A DNA stretch of 64,000 nt from Silene conica (taxonomy: Eukaryota; Streptophyta; Magnoliopsida; Caryophyllales; Caryophyllaceae). Below, in pieces: positions 12,501 through 22,417 of this stretch (its first letter is position 1; each line of letters opens with the position of its first letter). A model generated the notes under the pieces. It worked only from the letters and a program-made list of their open reading frames with translations, did not search any database and was not told the origin of the DNA. Location: assembly GCA_029255685.2 (NCBI GenBank), contig CM055315.2:50373358-50437357 (forward strand), given 5' to 3'. A program made the position numbers and the translations under genes.

Positions 12501-13360
12501 TGCTTGGGGAAATACCATGTGTTTATGGATTTTCAAGAAGTGAATTTGCATTATAAGTTTGACATTGGAGTTGGTATGCGTAGTGTTAGCATAGCTGGTT
12601 AAAAGGTTAAGTAGCTAAGAAATTAATCTACGGTATTACTTAAAGTATTGGACTAATTTCATCCATGATTTTGATACTGAATAACGGTGCACACCGGGGT
12701 GTTTGCTATAACAAATTATAGGACTATCATAAATGGGGATTGATCTTGGTTGTTGTTTTAATGAGATCTCAATATATCTAGTGGATCACTTTGCATAAAG
12801 TATCAACTAGAGACTTGATTAACAAGTCGGATATCGGGATGATAAAGCCTAAATTGATCTTTTGTGGTAGGACACCCAACTCCCCTCTAACTAATTTTTA
12901 GAGGCTGAGTTCAATGTAGAAAGCCTATTATGTAAGATTGAAGCACATAATTTATAATGTCCCGAAAGGATGTGCTTGAACCTGCAAGAATGGTAGGATC
13001 TTTGAAAAAATGTTATTGCAGGGCATGATTAAAAGAATCCACCTATATGAGTGTGAAGTGTAGCCGCTTCTTAAAGCTTGGGCTTGGCTTTGTATGCGCT
13101 CATGAATGGATATGGACACATGGCTGCTAAAAGTGTCAAGAATAAACTTTTTGGAGTTATTTGAATTTATGTGTATGTTATCTTCATGTATTCAAAATGG
13201 GTTGAAGGGTTCAATCCGTGGGACACCCTGATTCTCGAATATTTGGAATGTGTAATGTACTAATGTGGAAGTTCAATCCTTGGGACACTTTCATTTATGC
13301 ATAGATTTGTTTGCTTTGTGGTTTTATTGGAAACAAGGGATACACTTAAATAGGGGAGAA
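9577..13360 (+). other. Internal region of the LARD-like element, non-coding
   Basis: No ORF with protein-family features. The plus strand is T- and G-rich in the first 2.5 kb. Near 12860-13330 are short phrases typical of copia 3' regions (CACCCAACTC, GAGTTCAATG, and repeated TTCAATCC...GGGACAC), which hint at a decayed copia parent. No intact gene is present. Confidence 0.6.
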
Positions 13361-14000
13361 TGTTGGTGATTTTGATCACAAAGTCATTTAAGTGTATTCG
13401 GGTTTTCAGGCCGAAATCGGTTTGAGCTCGAAAACGATATAATGTGAGTTAGGGGGTGCGGAGTGCACACTCATATAATCGGATTATCAAGTTCATGGGT
13501 TAAATGGATAAGGTTGTGATAATTGTTATTTATCATATTTTAAGACTGTTTAATAAGTGTTTACGTTGTATATTATGTACCCTTTCGGGTTAGACCCTTT
13601 GGGTTCGAGAATTGAAACACTTAGTATATTCCTTGTGTTTGGTGGTTACTTATGTGGGTTTTTTGTTTGAAGCCTAACAACCAAACATGCTTATCCATAT
13701 ACCAATCTTGTATAACATATATATTATGCATATATAAGGAAGAGTTAGAATAATTCATTCTAACATATGAAAAATTCAGATTTGGTAAATACAAAGCAAA
13801 ATAAAAATTCCATTAAGTAATCTCCTTATCTTTGCCTAGATGAGGAGGGTCTCACCCGTCTTATCCTACAAGAGATTTCGTGTAACCCGAGGCAAGAAAT
13901 AGGGTCGAAATACTCTTAAGGAAAGCGTGCTCTTCGTGATTCGGTTGATATCCAAGTTTACAATCATTGTCATGGTTACCCTATACCAATTTATCCAACA
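13361..14000 (+). repeat. 3' LTR of the LARD-like element
   Basis: Direct copy of 8939-9576, preceded by the polypurine tract TAGGGGAGAA and followed by unrelated sequence. Confidence 0.85.
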
Positions 14001-14185
14001 AATCTATTGGTTAAAACTTTGGTGACATTCCTAGGAGACCCGTGTTCACGCCTCTCCAAGAGCAAAATCTTGTGGAGCATTCTTGGCCCGAGTCCATGCC
14101 TAAATATATTTCGAGTCTGTCACCCTCGGATGACTTACTTGGTATACATGATTGTTGGATAACTTATTTCGAGTCTGTCACCCTC
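14001..14185. other. Unassigned spacer with an imperfect internal repeat
   Basis: A phrase containing TTTCGAGTCTGTCACCCTCG occurs twice (about 14108-14127 and 14167-14186). No gene is seen. The second copy ends exactly where the large duplicated block begins. Confidence 0.5.
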
Positions 14186-15616
14186 GACTATGATTGTTGT
14201 CCCCCTGTCCCCTCCCATGTACTTTCCCCCCTTATTTAATTCTATTACTACACACATACATTATTTGTATGCTCCAATGCATTCCATTTTAAACGTATGC
14301 AAAGGTGGCTTCATCTTCTTCCCCTTTCTCTTCCAATTTTTGTTAAACACAGAAAATAAATCCAGATTTTGTGTCAGAAATTAAATTGTAGCATAAAGGT
14401 TATAAGAATTTGACTTTCACTATTTTATTAAATGATGTATGTGTATATCAAATGTTTGTAAAATGCACATGTCATTTATTTGTGATTTGTTTGTTATTAT
14501 TAGTTGTTGATTGGTTTTTCAATTGTTTTTCTCATACAAAAAACAATTTATATTGTTGTATGTTTAAATGATTATATAATGTTCTCTTAATAATTGATGA
14601 TCCATTGTTGATATTTTTTTTTCATCTATCGTCACTGTATTGTTGTATGTTTCAATGATCATATTTTTTCTCTTAATGTTTATTTTGTGTTTTCATTCAT
14701 TGTGTTTGTAATTTATGGTGTTCTTCACGGGTTCTTTTGAAGTTTAACAGTTTCATACCTTCTATGTTGGAATACATGAAGATGTCAGAATAATGTCGTC
14801 ATTTTTATTGTTGATGTGACCCTGTCAAAACGTAGTATAACAGACTATGCATATATGTGTTTGTATTTTGCCAGCAATTGTCTTTACTTCTGTGGATAAT
14901 GTGTTCCTGTATTATTGTTGTTGCACAGATTACTCACGAATAATACAATCACACAATGTTTTTGCAAAGTGGGGGATAATGAGTCCTAATCAACGAATGG
15001 TTTCATTCTTACACAATATGTTACTAGATTAAATTTGGCAATACAATGGATAAACATATAAATAATTATCATCCTTGGAATATTTTTTAGGACCGTGTAT
15101 TTAACAAGTAATGTTTCCATTCTAGCACAATATGTCACCATGTACAATTTGGGACAATAATTGATTAATATATAAACAATTGACATTCTTAGTTTATTTT
15201 TTACGACAATGTATTATACAAGCAAGTAATGTTTTCTTCCTTGCACAATATGTTGTCATTTACATTTTGGTAACATATTGGGTAACTATGTGAACATTTA
15301 ACATTATTAGTGAATCTCTCAAGATAGTGAATTTTACAAGTAATTTTATCATTCTTACATAAATTGTTGTCGTATCGAAATTGGTAACATTGTGTTAAAC
15401 ATATAAACACATATGTCATTTTATGTGACCTGTTGTAGAAAGTGAATCATTTATAGTATTGTATATTTTATGCGATGTATTCATTATTGTACAATATGTT
15501 ACCATATTACAATTGGCAACATAACAGATATACATATAAACAGGTTGTCATTAATGTTGTATTTCTTTTGGCTATGTATGTGTCAATTATGTTCACATAC
15601 TTGTAGAATATGTCAC
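14186..15616. repeat. AT-rich block X, first copy of a 3-kb duplication
   Basis: Nearly identical to 25679-27109 with no net length difference (constant offset 11493). The first half is T-rich; the second half (from about 14990) is made of degenerate units of about 115-150 bp, each with a CACAATATGT-like core. The block ends in GTCAC, the target duplication of the adjoining Athila LTR. No coding function is recognised. Confidence 0.85.
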
Positions 15617-16209
15617 TGATGCCCGTCGTTGAGGGTATCAAAGATAAAATTTATAATTCCTAAACTTAAACTATAGATAGTGAAAGTCAGGGTCGAACCA
15701 CAAGGAGGTGGGGAATGTTTATTGTTTGATGTTAATGTTTAAAGTAACAGTTTTGGGGATTTGATTGATTGATTACTAAGTCTAAGCAAAGATTAAATTA
15801 AAATAAGAAATAAAAGACAAGAATAAAATTATAATAAAAGGGATGCTAGGATGTTTGGGTAACAAATAGCTAAGGTAATATAAATCCTAAGGTCAACATG
15901 TATTGCAGTCGCGTAAGGGGTGTAACATATCCTTTCGGTCTATGGTACCTAATAGCTCCTTTCGGCCTATGCTATTAGTTCCTAGGTCTCACAATTACTG
16001 GGTGTCAACAATAAGGGTGATTCCTAAATTCTAGGTCACATACCTTTCAGTCTTAAGTAACCTAGCCGTCTTAAGGTGTAAACCAATGCCCTTCCCGTAT
16101 CTTTCAATCTTGGGTAGGTCATTACTAACATCCTACAAGTCTCCTTTCAGTCTCATTGTAGGTCATTATGGTCTATGAATTAAAACGAAACAGAATACAT
16201 ACGCGAGTG

Positions 16210-16283
16210 GGTCGACCGACCAGCTAGCCCAGTCGGCCGACCACCGCCTTGGTCGACTGACCCATTATGTGAGTCGGCCGACC
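16210..16283. repeat. Four 12-bp palindromes at 21/20/21-bp pitch
   Basis: GGTCGACCGACC (16210), AGTCGGCCGACC (16231), GGTCGACTGACC (16251) and AGTCGGCCGACC (16272), separated by 9, 8 and 9 bp of unrelated spacer. The LTR around it is AT-rich. A copy is at 27703-27776 and a homologous array at 63536-63610. Confidence 0.9.
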
Positions 16284-16706
16284 ACGGCCCTGCTACAGGT
16301 CGGTCTCGAACTTTATATTACCTACACATATTCATCCCCTACATCCTAACATAAGTATTTAGCTACGCATGATTATTGAAACAACAATAAAAACAGGGAT
16401 AAACATGGCAATCATAACAATTATCAATCTAAACATGCAATTTACGATAAAGCTTTGGGATTCTATCTTAAACCGAATACAAGTAATTATAAGAACAATA
16501 ATAAAACTAAATTAAGGATGAATTACCAGAAATTGGAATTAAGATGAAAAGGAACAAACTTTATTGAATGCTTGAATGATTGATGAACAACTAAAGTGCT
16601 TCGAGAATATTGAAAGATTGTAATTAAACTAAAGACTGAATAAAACTAAATAAAGCTGAATGATTCTGAATGTAGAACTCGATGATTAACCCTAAACGAA
16701 AGATTA

Positions 16707-16715
16707 TTTTATATA
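16707..16715 (-). promoter_or_regulatory. TATA box of the Athila LTR
   Basis: TATATAAAA on the minus strand, in the middle of the LTR. The palindrome pairs at 16791-16902 lie about 75-190 bp upstream of it. The same layout is kept in the solo LTR (28200-28208). Confidence 0.6.
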
Positions 16716-16790
16716 GGGCGGCAACTAAGAGTTTCCTAAAGACTCCAACACTTCTTATGGACTTTCGGAAAAACTTCTGGGCTGCGCTGA

Positions 16791-16902
16791 GGTCGGTCGA
16801 CCTACTATGTGGGTCGGTCGACCTCTTTACGGGCTTCAGGAAAATTCTGGGCTTTCATAACAGATATCTGGTCGGCCGACCCAAGTAATAGGTCGGTCGA
16901 CC
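16791..16902. repeat. Two pairs of GGTCGGTCGACC palindromes, 21-bp pitch
   Basis: Pairs start at 16791/16812 and 16870/16891; each is a 12-mer, a 9-bp spacer and a second 12-mer. They lie upstream of the LTR TATA box. Copy at 28284-28395. Confidence 0.9.
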
Positions 16903-17173
16903 CGTTTCCGCGTTAGATTGCTTTGATTCGTCTCGGTTTGACTTTTGGTACTTGATTAATTACTCAAGTTGACTTTCTTCGTTCCTTAGTTATGCAGAAA
17001 ATCTCGAGGGCATAAGTTTGGTGTAAAATTGTCCTTTTTCCGCACAAATCTGCAAAAGTGCATAAAAATACGAAAGTGCACAATTGTTGGGAAATAAGGG
17101 CTAAAACATAGTAAATGAGCGACCAAATGCGTGTAAAAATAGATGTAAAAGATCATAAAATAGACACGCATCA

Positions 17174-17191
17174 AATTCCCCAAACCAAACC
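17174..17191 (-). other. Polypurine tract of Athila-A
   Basis: Minus strand GGTTTGGTTTGGGGAATT directly before the 3' LTR. It primes plus-strand DNA in LTR retrotransposons. Similar GGTTTGGGGA words recur at about 18855, 18993 and 19660. Confidence 0.7.
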
Positions 17192-17722
17192 TTGCTTGCC
17201 CTCAAGCAAGAAATAGACTCGATCTTAACTAATGGAACGATTTCAATCTCAGAGCGAAATTTACATGTTAGCCTAGACCAATGCCAAGTATAAAATGAGA
17301 TAGTATTCAAATCATGCAAACGAGTTATGGTGTTGTCAAACTTGCAAAACTAGAGACTATAGAGACTTTATACCATGGACTCTTGCGGTACGCTCGAGAC
17401 ACTGATGAAGCAAAAGGTGAGTATATGTAAAAGATAGAAAGAAGTAATTTTGTTGAGACACTCACCTAACTGCGACCCATGGAAACATGCCTGCAATCTA
17501 ACATGAACGAGAATTCTACAACTATGTATAACAAACTCATTAAATGACCCAGATACATGCAATTGAGGTAATGAAAGATATGTGAGGTAAAAGGTAAAAA
17601 GTGGTTAAGATGTTTTTGGATTTGTGGGGTTAGTAGCCAAGCTAGTAAAACCGGTTCCCAATAACGTATTTCACAACTTTTGATATTAAGAAAGTGCTCT
17701 TTTGTAGCACAACTCTCACATT

Positions 17723-17937
17723 TTTTTTTTTTTGGTGACGAGGGGTTTAATCCCCCCGGGCCCATGCATTCCCGCACCACCACATGGACCATGTAAGCCA
17801 CCCCTTTCGGAGCTGCAGTGGCCAAGTGATCATCGCCGCAGCTGGTAATCGAACCTGAGACCTCTCAACTCCTGCATTTCTGCAAGCTTTAAGGTTTAAC
17901 TCAGTTACCACTGGACTAACACCACTTGGTTTCTTAC
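17723..17937 (-). mobile_element. tRNA-derived SINE with target duplication
   Basis: Minus-strand unit of about 215 bp ending in an A-run (plus T-run at about 17721-17733). It has RNA polymerase III promoter boxes in tRNA order: box A TAGTCCAGTGG (17908-17918) and box B GGTTCGATTACC (17844-17855). It is flanked by the perfect 13-bp duplication CAACTCTCACATT at 17710-17722 and 17938-17950, proof of insertion by target-primed retrotransposition. LINE machinery normally moves SINEs; two LINEs are in the window but a shared tail was not established. Confidence 0.88.
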
Positions 17938-18056
17938 CAACTCTCACATTATATATAAGAAAGGACTCCCAAATATTTTGAATGAGGTACGGGAGTGATA
18001 ACAAATAAAAGAAAGGAATTTTTGGAACGAAATTTTTGAATCTGATGATGCCAGTT

Positions 18057-18089
18057 GGTCGGCTGACCTATTAAGGGGGTCGGTCGACT
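18057..18089. repeat. Palindrome pair in the Athila 3' region
   Basis: GGTCGGCTGACC (18057) and GGTCGGTCGACT (18078), separated by 9 bp: again 21-bp pitch. Confidence 0.85.
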
Positions 18090-19102
18090 GACTTTCTGTG
18101 CTTTTTGCCCTTTTTTTTTTCGTTTCTTTCTTTTTTCTTTTTCTGAATTTTTTTGTTCTTTTTCTTTCTTTTCTTGCTTTCCTTCTTTCTTTTCTCTTTT
18201 TGTTCATGATAGCATACAACCAAGATGCCTCAAAATAAACCAAAGACCACAAATACTAGCTTGGAAGGGTAGGCTAAGTATGGGATGTAGTTTTGGGGGA
18301 ATAAAAAGGCAATTTTGGCTATGTGAAGCTTATGGGTAAATATGAGAAAAGGGATCCCAAATGCACGTACCAAGACTCACAAAACGAGATAGTAAAACAA
18401 GTATATAGCCATTCAAGTTCATGTTTATGCATATTGATGTAACATGTTCCAAGGGGAGTACTACTCACATCCTAGACAACTGGTTTGAAAATGAAACCAG
18501 GAAATAAGCTCTAAAACATAGAATGTATAGTAGGTTGCCAAGGTATAAGTCAAGTCTCAAGATATACAAGTTAACAAAAACTCGTAGATATGCAAAAAAC
18601 TCTCATACTGAAACAAGTTGACAAGGCAAGGTAAAGGCATAAACATGTAAGAGAGCTAAATCATCCTTGAAATACTCTCGTTCCGACTCGACCTATATGC
18701 TGAAATAAACGTGCATTTTTTTGAATTTTTGAAATTTTTTCATATTTTCATATTTTTCTTTTGTATATATAAGGAAATAAAGAAAAACAATGCAATACGG
18801 AAATGCAATAAATGTGTGACGGAATGCAATGTATGTGATACGAAACCATTCCCCAAACCAACCCGCACAATGTCCCCATTGTGCATTAGCCTAAGTAAAG
18901 GTTTCAGAAAATTAAAAGAAAGATACAAGTAGATAAAAACTAAGGAAAAACTGGAAAGAACTCACTGGGTTATAAAGCGCGTGAAAAACCTCCCCAAACC
19001 AGCGTAAGCTGGGGGGTTTTGGTGGCCAGCAGTGCCACTCAAGTAACCAAGATTGGTGCACGATTCCCGAGGAAGAAACGAACATGCTATGACGGACGGG
19101 TA

Positions 19103-19207
19103 GGTCGACCGACCTATATTTTGGGTCGACCGGCCTTCCTGCAGACCGCAGGAACTCCAGTAATTCAGGGACCAGGTCGATCGACCCATATTTCAGGTCG
19201 GTCGACC
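19103..19207. repeat. Two palindrome pairs downstream of the protease
   Basis: Pairs at 19103/19124 and 19175/19196, each with 9-bp spacers and 21-bp pitch. They lie outside any reading frame of the element. Confidence 0.85.
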
Positions 19208-19409
19208 CCTCTGCTGCACAGCGGTCTTCGTTTCTTCGTAAAACCTGAAAAAATATTTATATATATATCCAACAAATGCGCGAGATGCCAGAAACATGTC
19301 CAAAATCCTAACTACGCAAGCACAACGGAAAAAGTTCAAAAACTAAAAGCAAACTTAAAAAGTCTCAACAATAAAAGTAAATTGTCTTAAAAACTGAAAA
19401 TTGAAACAA

Positions 19410-20360
19410 CTATCCGCTAAAGATGCGGAATATCTCCGACCACGGCTTTTGACGACATGCCGTAGTCTCCACAGCGTTTGCTTGAATAGGAAAACACATC
19501 TCCTCTCCGCCGCAAAGCATATGCGACGGACTCTTATCTTGAGCTTGTCCTTTCTTTTCTTTGTCCTCTTTATCCTTCATGTCTGGGTCTTCATCTTCCT
19601 TGTAGCTTAAGAATCCCATTCCTCCTCTTTGCACGGTAGCCTCCTTTATTTTGGGTTTCCCCAAACCAACTCCTGCATTAGTTACAATAGAAATATCCTC
19701 CATATTGCTCCCGATCTGGGGCGGAGGTGTAAAAACAGGTATAGGAGTAGGCAATAAAATAGGAAAAGTAGTGATGACCTTGTACTTCTTTTCAGAAGCA
19801 ATAGCATTACAGGTAATAGGGGTCATAGCATCCTTTTTCCTATAAGATAGGCCATAAATAATGGAATGCTTTCCTAATTTGAAAGTTAAAGTCCCAGTGC
19901 CCACATCTATGATGGCTCCCGCAGTGTGGAGGAAAGGTCTTCCTAGTATTATAGGTATATGGGCATCCTCAGGGATGTCCAAAACTACGAAGTCTACAAG
20001 GAAGAAAAATCTATCTATACGCACAAGGATGTTTTCCAACACCCCTACGGGTTCCACAGACGTACGGTCCGCCATCTGGACAGTCATACTAGTCAAGGCA
20101 AAATTGGTCATCCCAAGTTTTAAGGCTACACTAAGGGGCATAACACTGATACTAGCTCCTAAGTCGCATAGGGCCTTTTTCACAGGGAAAGTTCCTTTAT
20201 TGCATGGGACAGAAAAACTGCCAGGATCCTCCAGCTTGTGAGGGGCAATGACATGTGATAGGAAGCTGGAGGATTCCTCAGTTAGGGCAACTGACTCAAC
20301 TTTATCTAAAGACCTCTTTCTTGACAAAAGTTGTCTCATAAATTTAAGGTAAGAAGGAAC
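19410..20360 (-). pseudogene. Athila-A aspartic protease region
   Basis: Continues gag in the same frame after a TAG (20361-20363). It opens VPSYLKFMRQLL, the usual Athila junction, and holds the protease active-site motif ALCDLGASISVMPLSVA and the downstream ILGRPFL motif of retropepsins. About 90 further residues are charged (Glu/Asp/Lys-rich), and the frame then stops at 19410 without entering reverse transcriptase. The enzyme would cut the gag polyprotein. Because it lacks its own start and follows a stop, it is either dead or made only by readthrough. Confidence 0.8.
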
Positions 20361-22034
20361 CTACTGAACTAATTCTAAAAACGGAACTTGAACATTCAAT
20401 GAACGAATTACGTCTTTAAATTTATCAAAAGATACCTGTTCCTTTGTAGGTATGAGTCTTTCCGGGAAAGGAGGGGCTGAAGAGTCAGTATTTGCAGCCC
20501 TTCTCATAAATCCAGGGGTCTTGTCACCCCAAAAATGAAAATCTCTTAAGTTGTTTGGCAATTCGGGACGAAAGGCAGCCTCCTGTTCCGCATCGGGGGT
20601 CGGTCGACCCTCTTCCTCGGTCGATCGACCTGTTTCCTGTACAGGGGAATTTTCCAGACTCTGCTCAGAGGTCGGTCGACCTGGCTCCTGGGTCGGTCGA
20701 CCTTCCTCGCTGTCAATCGGCTTCGGCTGTTTTCCTTTTTGCTTCTCGCCTCCCACCTTAGCTCCACTCCTTAAGGATATGATGTTTAAAGTCTCTTTTT
20801 TCTGGTCCGTCTCGGTCGGAAGTTGACCCGGAGCCCTGGTATCGTTCTTGCTCGCGATTTGAGCAATCTGAGATTCTAACATCTTCATCCCCGCTTCCCT
20901 AGCCTGAGATTCCTTCTGGACCAACCCAATGAGATTCTGGATAAGAGCTTCTGTGTTGGGTGGTGGGTTGGAAGGTGGTTGAGGGTTGAAGTGTGGTTTT
21001 TGGAAACCTTGCTTGTGTGGAGGGATGTATGTGGGATTTTGCTGAGGTTGCAGGTGTTGTGGGTTGAGAACATTCTGGCTTGTGCACCTCATGTTGGGAT
21101 GGACATTATTGTTATTCGGGTCATAAAAGTTGTTCCCTCTATAATGCTGAAAGGCGGCACATGTCTCATTAGATGAGGTGCAAAATTTTGACACATGCCC
21201 CTCTCCACCACACCTCTCACAAGCAAAGGGTCCGTCTTGAACGACATTCACCTGATACATACCTCCTTTGCTCCCACTCCCTATGTCGAACTTCCCACCA
21301 TTCTCTACCTTCTCTAACTTGGCCATCAAGGCGTCAATAGCAGCTACGTTATACTCAGCTTTCCTTTGATTACCGCGGGAAGTTCCATGTTCAGCACGGT
21401 GCACAGCAACATCCTCTATTAACTTGAGACCCTTAGTCTCTCCGGAATTGTCCTGGAACCTTCCATTGGCTGCAGCATCTAAGTAGGCCCTGTTGTCATC
21501 ATAGAGGCCATTATAGAACTGGTTACAAAGAAACCATTGTTCGAATCCATGGTGTGGTATGGATCGAACAAGTCTCTTGAACCTGTCCCAAGCCTCACTA
21601 AAATCCTCATTAGGCCCCTGCTTGAAATTTGTAATCTGCGCCCTTAAAGCATTTGTCTTGGATGCAGAGTAGTATTTTCTGTAGAATGCTAAGGCTAGGG
21701 TATTCCAATCCGTGATTCCCGCAGTAGTGCGGTCTAGGTCTCTGTACCATTCCCTTGTAGAGTCCCTAAGAGAGAAGATAAACTTGGTTTGTTTAATCTG
21801 GTCCTGTGTCACTCCTTCTGGGGGTGCAATAGAGCATATGTAATCTGTGAAGATTTCAATATGCTTTGCAGCATCCTCATTGGCCGAGCCTCCAAATTGG
21901 TTTCTCTCAACCATAGTCATATAGGCAGGCTTGGCCTCGAATGGCTTCCCAGTACCTGCAGGTAAAGTGAACCCTTTGTATAGGTCCTTTGCCTGAGACA
22001 TGGAGTGACTGGCAATAGTAGCTTCCTCTGTCAT
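20361..22034 (-). CDS. Athila-A Gag
   Basis: Open frame of 557 codons from the ATG at 22034 (MTEEATIASHSM). The retrotransposon gag domain spans about residues 60-200 (NQFGGSANEDAAKHIEIF, then REWYRDL and NEDFSEAWDRFKRLVR), followed by a CERCGGEGHVSKFC zinc knuckle (CX2CX4HX4C) and a Pro/Asn/Gln-rich stretch. Near the C-terminus are four GRPT/GRST words in two pairs, encoded by the 12-bp palindromes at 20598-20702. Gag packages the RNA into the particle. The gene is intact except that a TAG replaces what is likely Gln (VQ*VPSYL) before the protease. Family call firm. Confidence 0.88.
   Translation of the reverse strand: MTEEATIASHSMSQAKDLYKGFTLPAGTGKPFEAKPAYMTMVERNQFGGSANEDAAKHIEIFTDYICSIAPPEGVTQDQIKQTKFIFSLRDSTREWYRDLDRTTAGITDWNTLALAFYRKYYSASKTNALRAQITNFKQGPNEDFSEAWDRFKRLVRSIPHHGFEQWFLCNQFYNGLYDDNRAYLDAAANGRFQDNSGETKGLKLIEDVAVHRAEHGTSRGNQRKAEYNVAAIDALMAKLEKVENGGKFDIGSGSKGGMYQVNVVQDGPFACERCGGEGHVSKFCTSSNETCAAFQHYRGNNFYDPNNNNVHPNMRCTSQNVLNPQHLQPQQNPTYIPPHKQGFQKPHFNPQPPSNPPPNTEALIQNLIGLVQKESQAREAGMKMLESQIAQIASKNDTRAPGQLPTETDQKKETLNIISLRSGAKVGGEKQKGKQPKPIDSEEGRPTQEPGRPTSEQSLENSPVQETGRSTEEEGRPTPDAEQEAAFRPELPNNLRDFHFWGDKTPGFMRRAANTDSSAPPFPERLIPTKEQVSFDKFKDVIRSLNVQVPFLELVQ
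20598..20702. repeat. Palindrome pairs inside the gag reading frame
   Basis: Pairs at 20598/20619 and 20670/20691, 12-mers with 9-bp spacers, 21-bp pitch. In frame they read GRPT/GRST with 7-residue periodicity. This is the same DNA motif as in the non-coding LTR. Confidence 0.9.
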
Positions 22035-22392
22035 GTTTTCTTCTTCTGTTGGGAAAACTTACAAGTAGGTATAAGATGGTGTTTTTGGTGAAGGTGGATT
22101 GTTGGGTGAATTTGGTTGTGAAGTTGGTGTTTTTGGTGAAGATGGTAATGCTGGTTGTTCAAAGATGTCCTCTTGGAATAAGGAAGATGGTGAACCTCCT
22201 TCCTTACTCGCTAAAAGTTACTTCCTCTTTTCTCTTAAAGTCCTCTCAAGCTCGTGGTCAAGTGGTAGGAGTTCTCCTTGGACTGACCTGCGCATAAGAT
22301 GGAAACTACAAGAAAAAAGTGAGAAGGTTTAAGGAACAAAAGTTCCTTAAACAAAAGAAACAAAAAACAAAAAACAATAAACACTGGCGTCA

Positions 22393-22412
22393 CCTCCCCG
22401 GCAATGGCGCCA
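22393..22412 (-). other. Primer binding site of Athila-A (tRNA-Asp type)
   Basis: Minus strand TGGCGCCATTGCCGGGGAGG, five bases after the LTR. It is close to the TGGCGCCGTTGCCGGGGA site known from Athila and Tat lineages. Confidence 0.85.
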
Positions 22413-22417
22413 AAATT

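Larger units (their letters stand above)
8939..14000 (+). mobile_element. LARD-like non-autonomous LTR retrotransposon, 5.06 kb
   Basis: Two direct repeats of about 640 bp (8939-9576 and 13361-14000), each starting TGTTGG and ending CCAACA, enclose 3.8 kb without any recognisable gag or pol. A polypurine tract (TAGGGGAGAA) precedes the second repeat, giving plus orientation. I find no matching 5-bp target duplication (TGGAA on the left, AATCT on the right), so an end may have been exchanged by recombination. No tRNA primer site starting TGG follows the first LTR. Copia or gypsy ancestry cannot be decided. Confidence 0.8.
15617..17173 (-). repeat. Athila-A 3' LTR, 1557 bp
   Basis: TGATGCGTG (minus) to CGGGCATCA, flanked on the left by GTCAC. 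It equals the solo LTR at 27110-28666 in length. It holds a TATA box (16707-16715), two clusters of 12-bp palindromes (16210-16283 and 16791-16902) and a string of short hairpins (about 15920-16165). Confidence 0.9.
17192..19409 (-). other. Non-coding 3' region of Athila-A
   Basis: Lies where pol should be but has no RT or integrase similarity. It holds a SINE (17723-17937), a strong purine-rich minus-strand stretch (18106-18206), palindrome pairs at 18057-18089 and 19103-19207, and a perfect hairpin GCACAATG/CATTGTGC with a 4-base loop (18863-18882). Small ORFs here are not supported. Confidence 0.7.

Noticed and set aside
17844-17918. tRNA gene
   Set aside because: Box A and box B are present, but there is no cloverleaf of tRNA length, and a poly-A tail and target duplication show a SINE.
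17466-18252. Several minus-strand ORFs of 85-119 codons
   Set aside because: They run through the SINE, its flanks and a polypurine tract in the Athila 3' region; none is conserved as protein.
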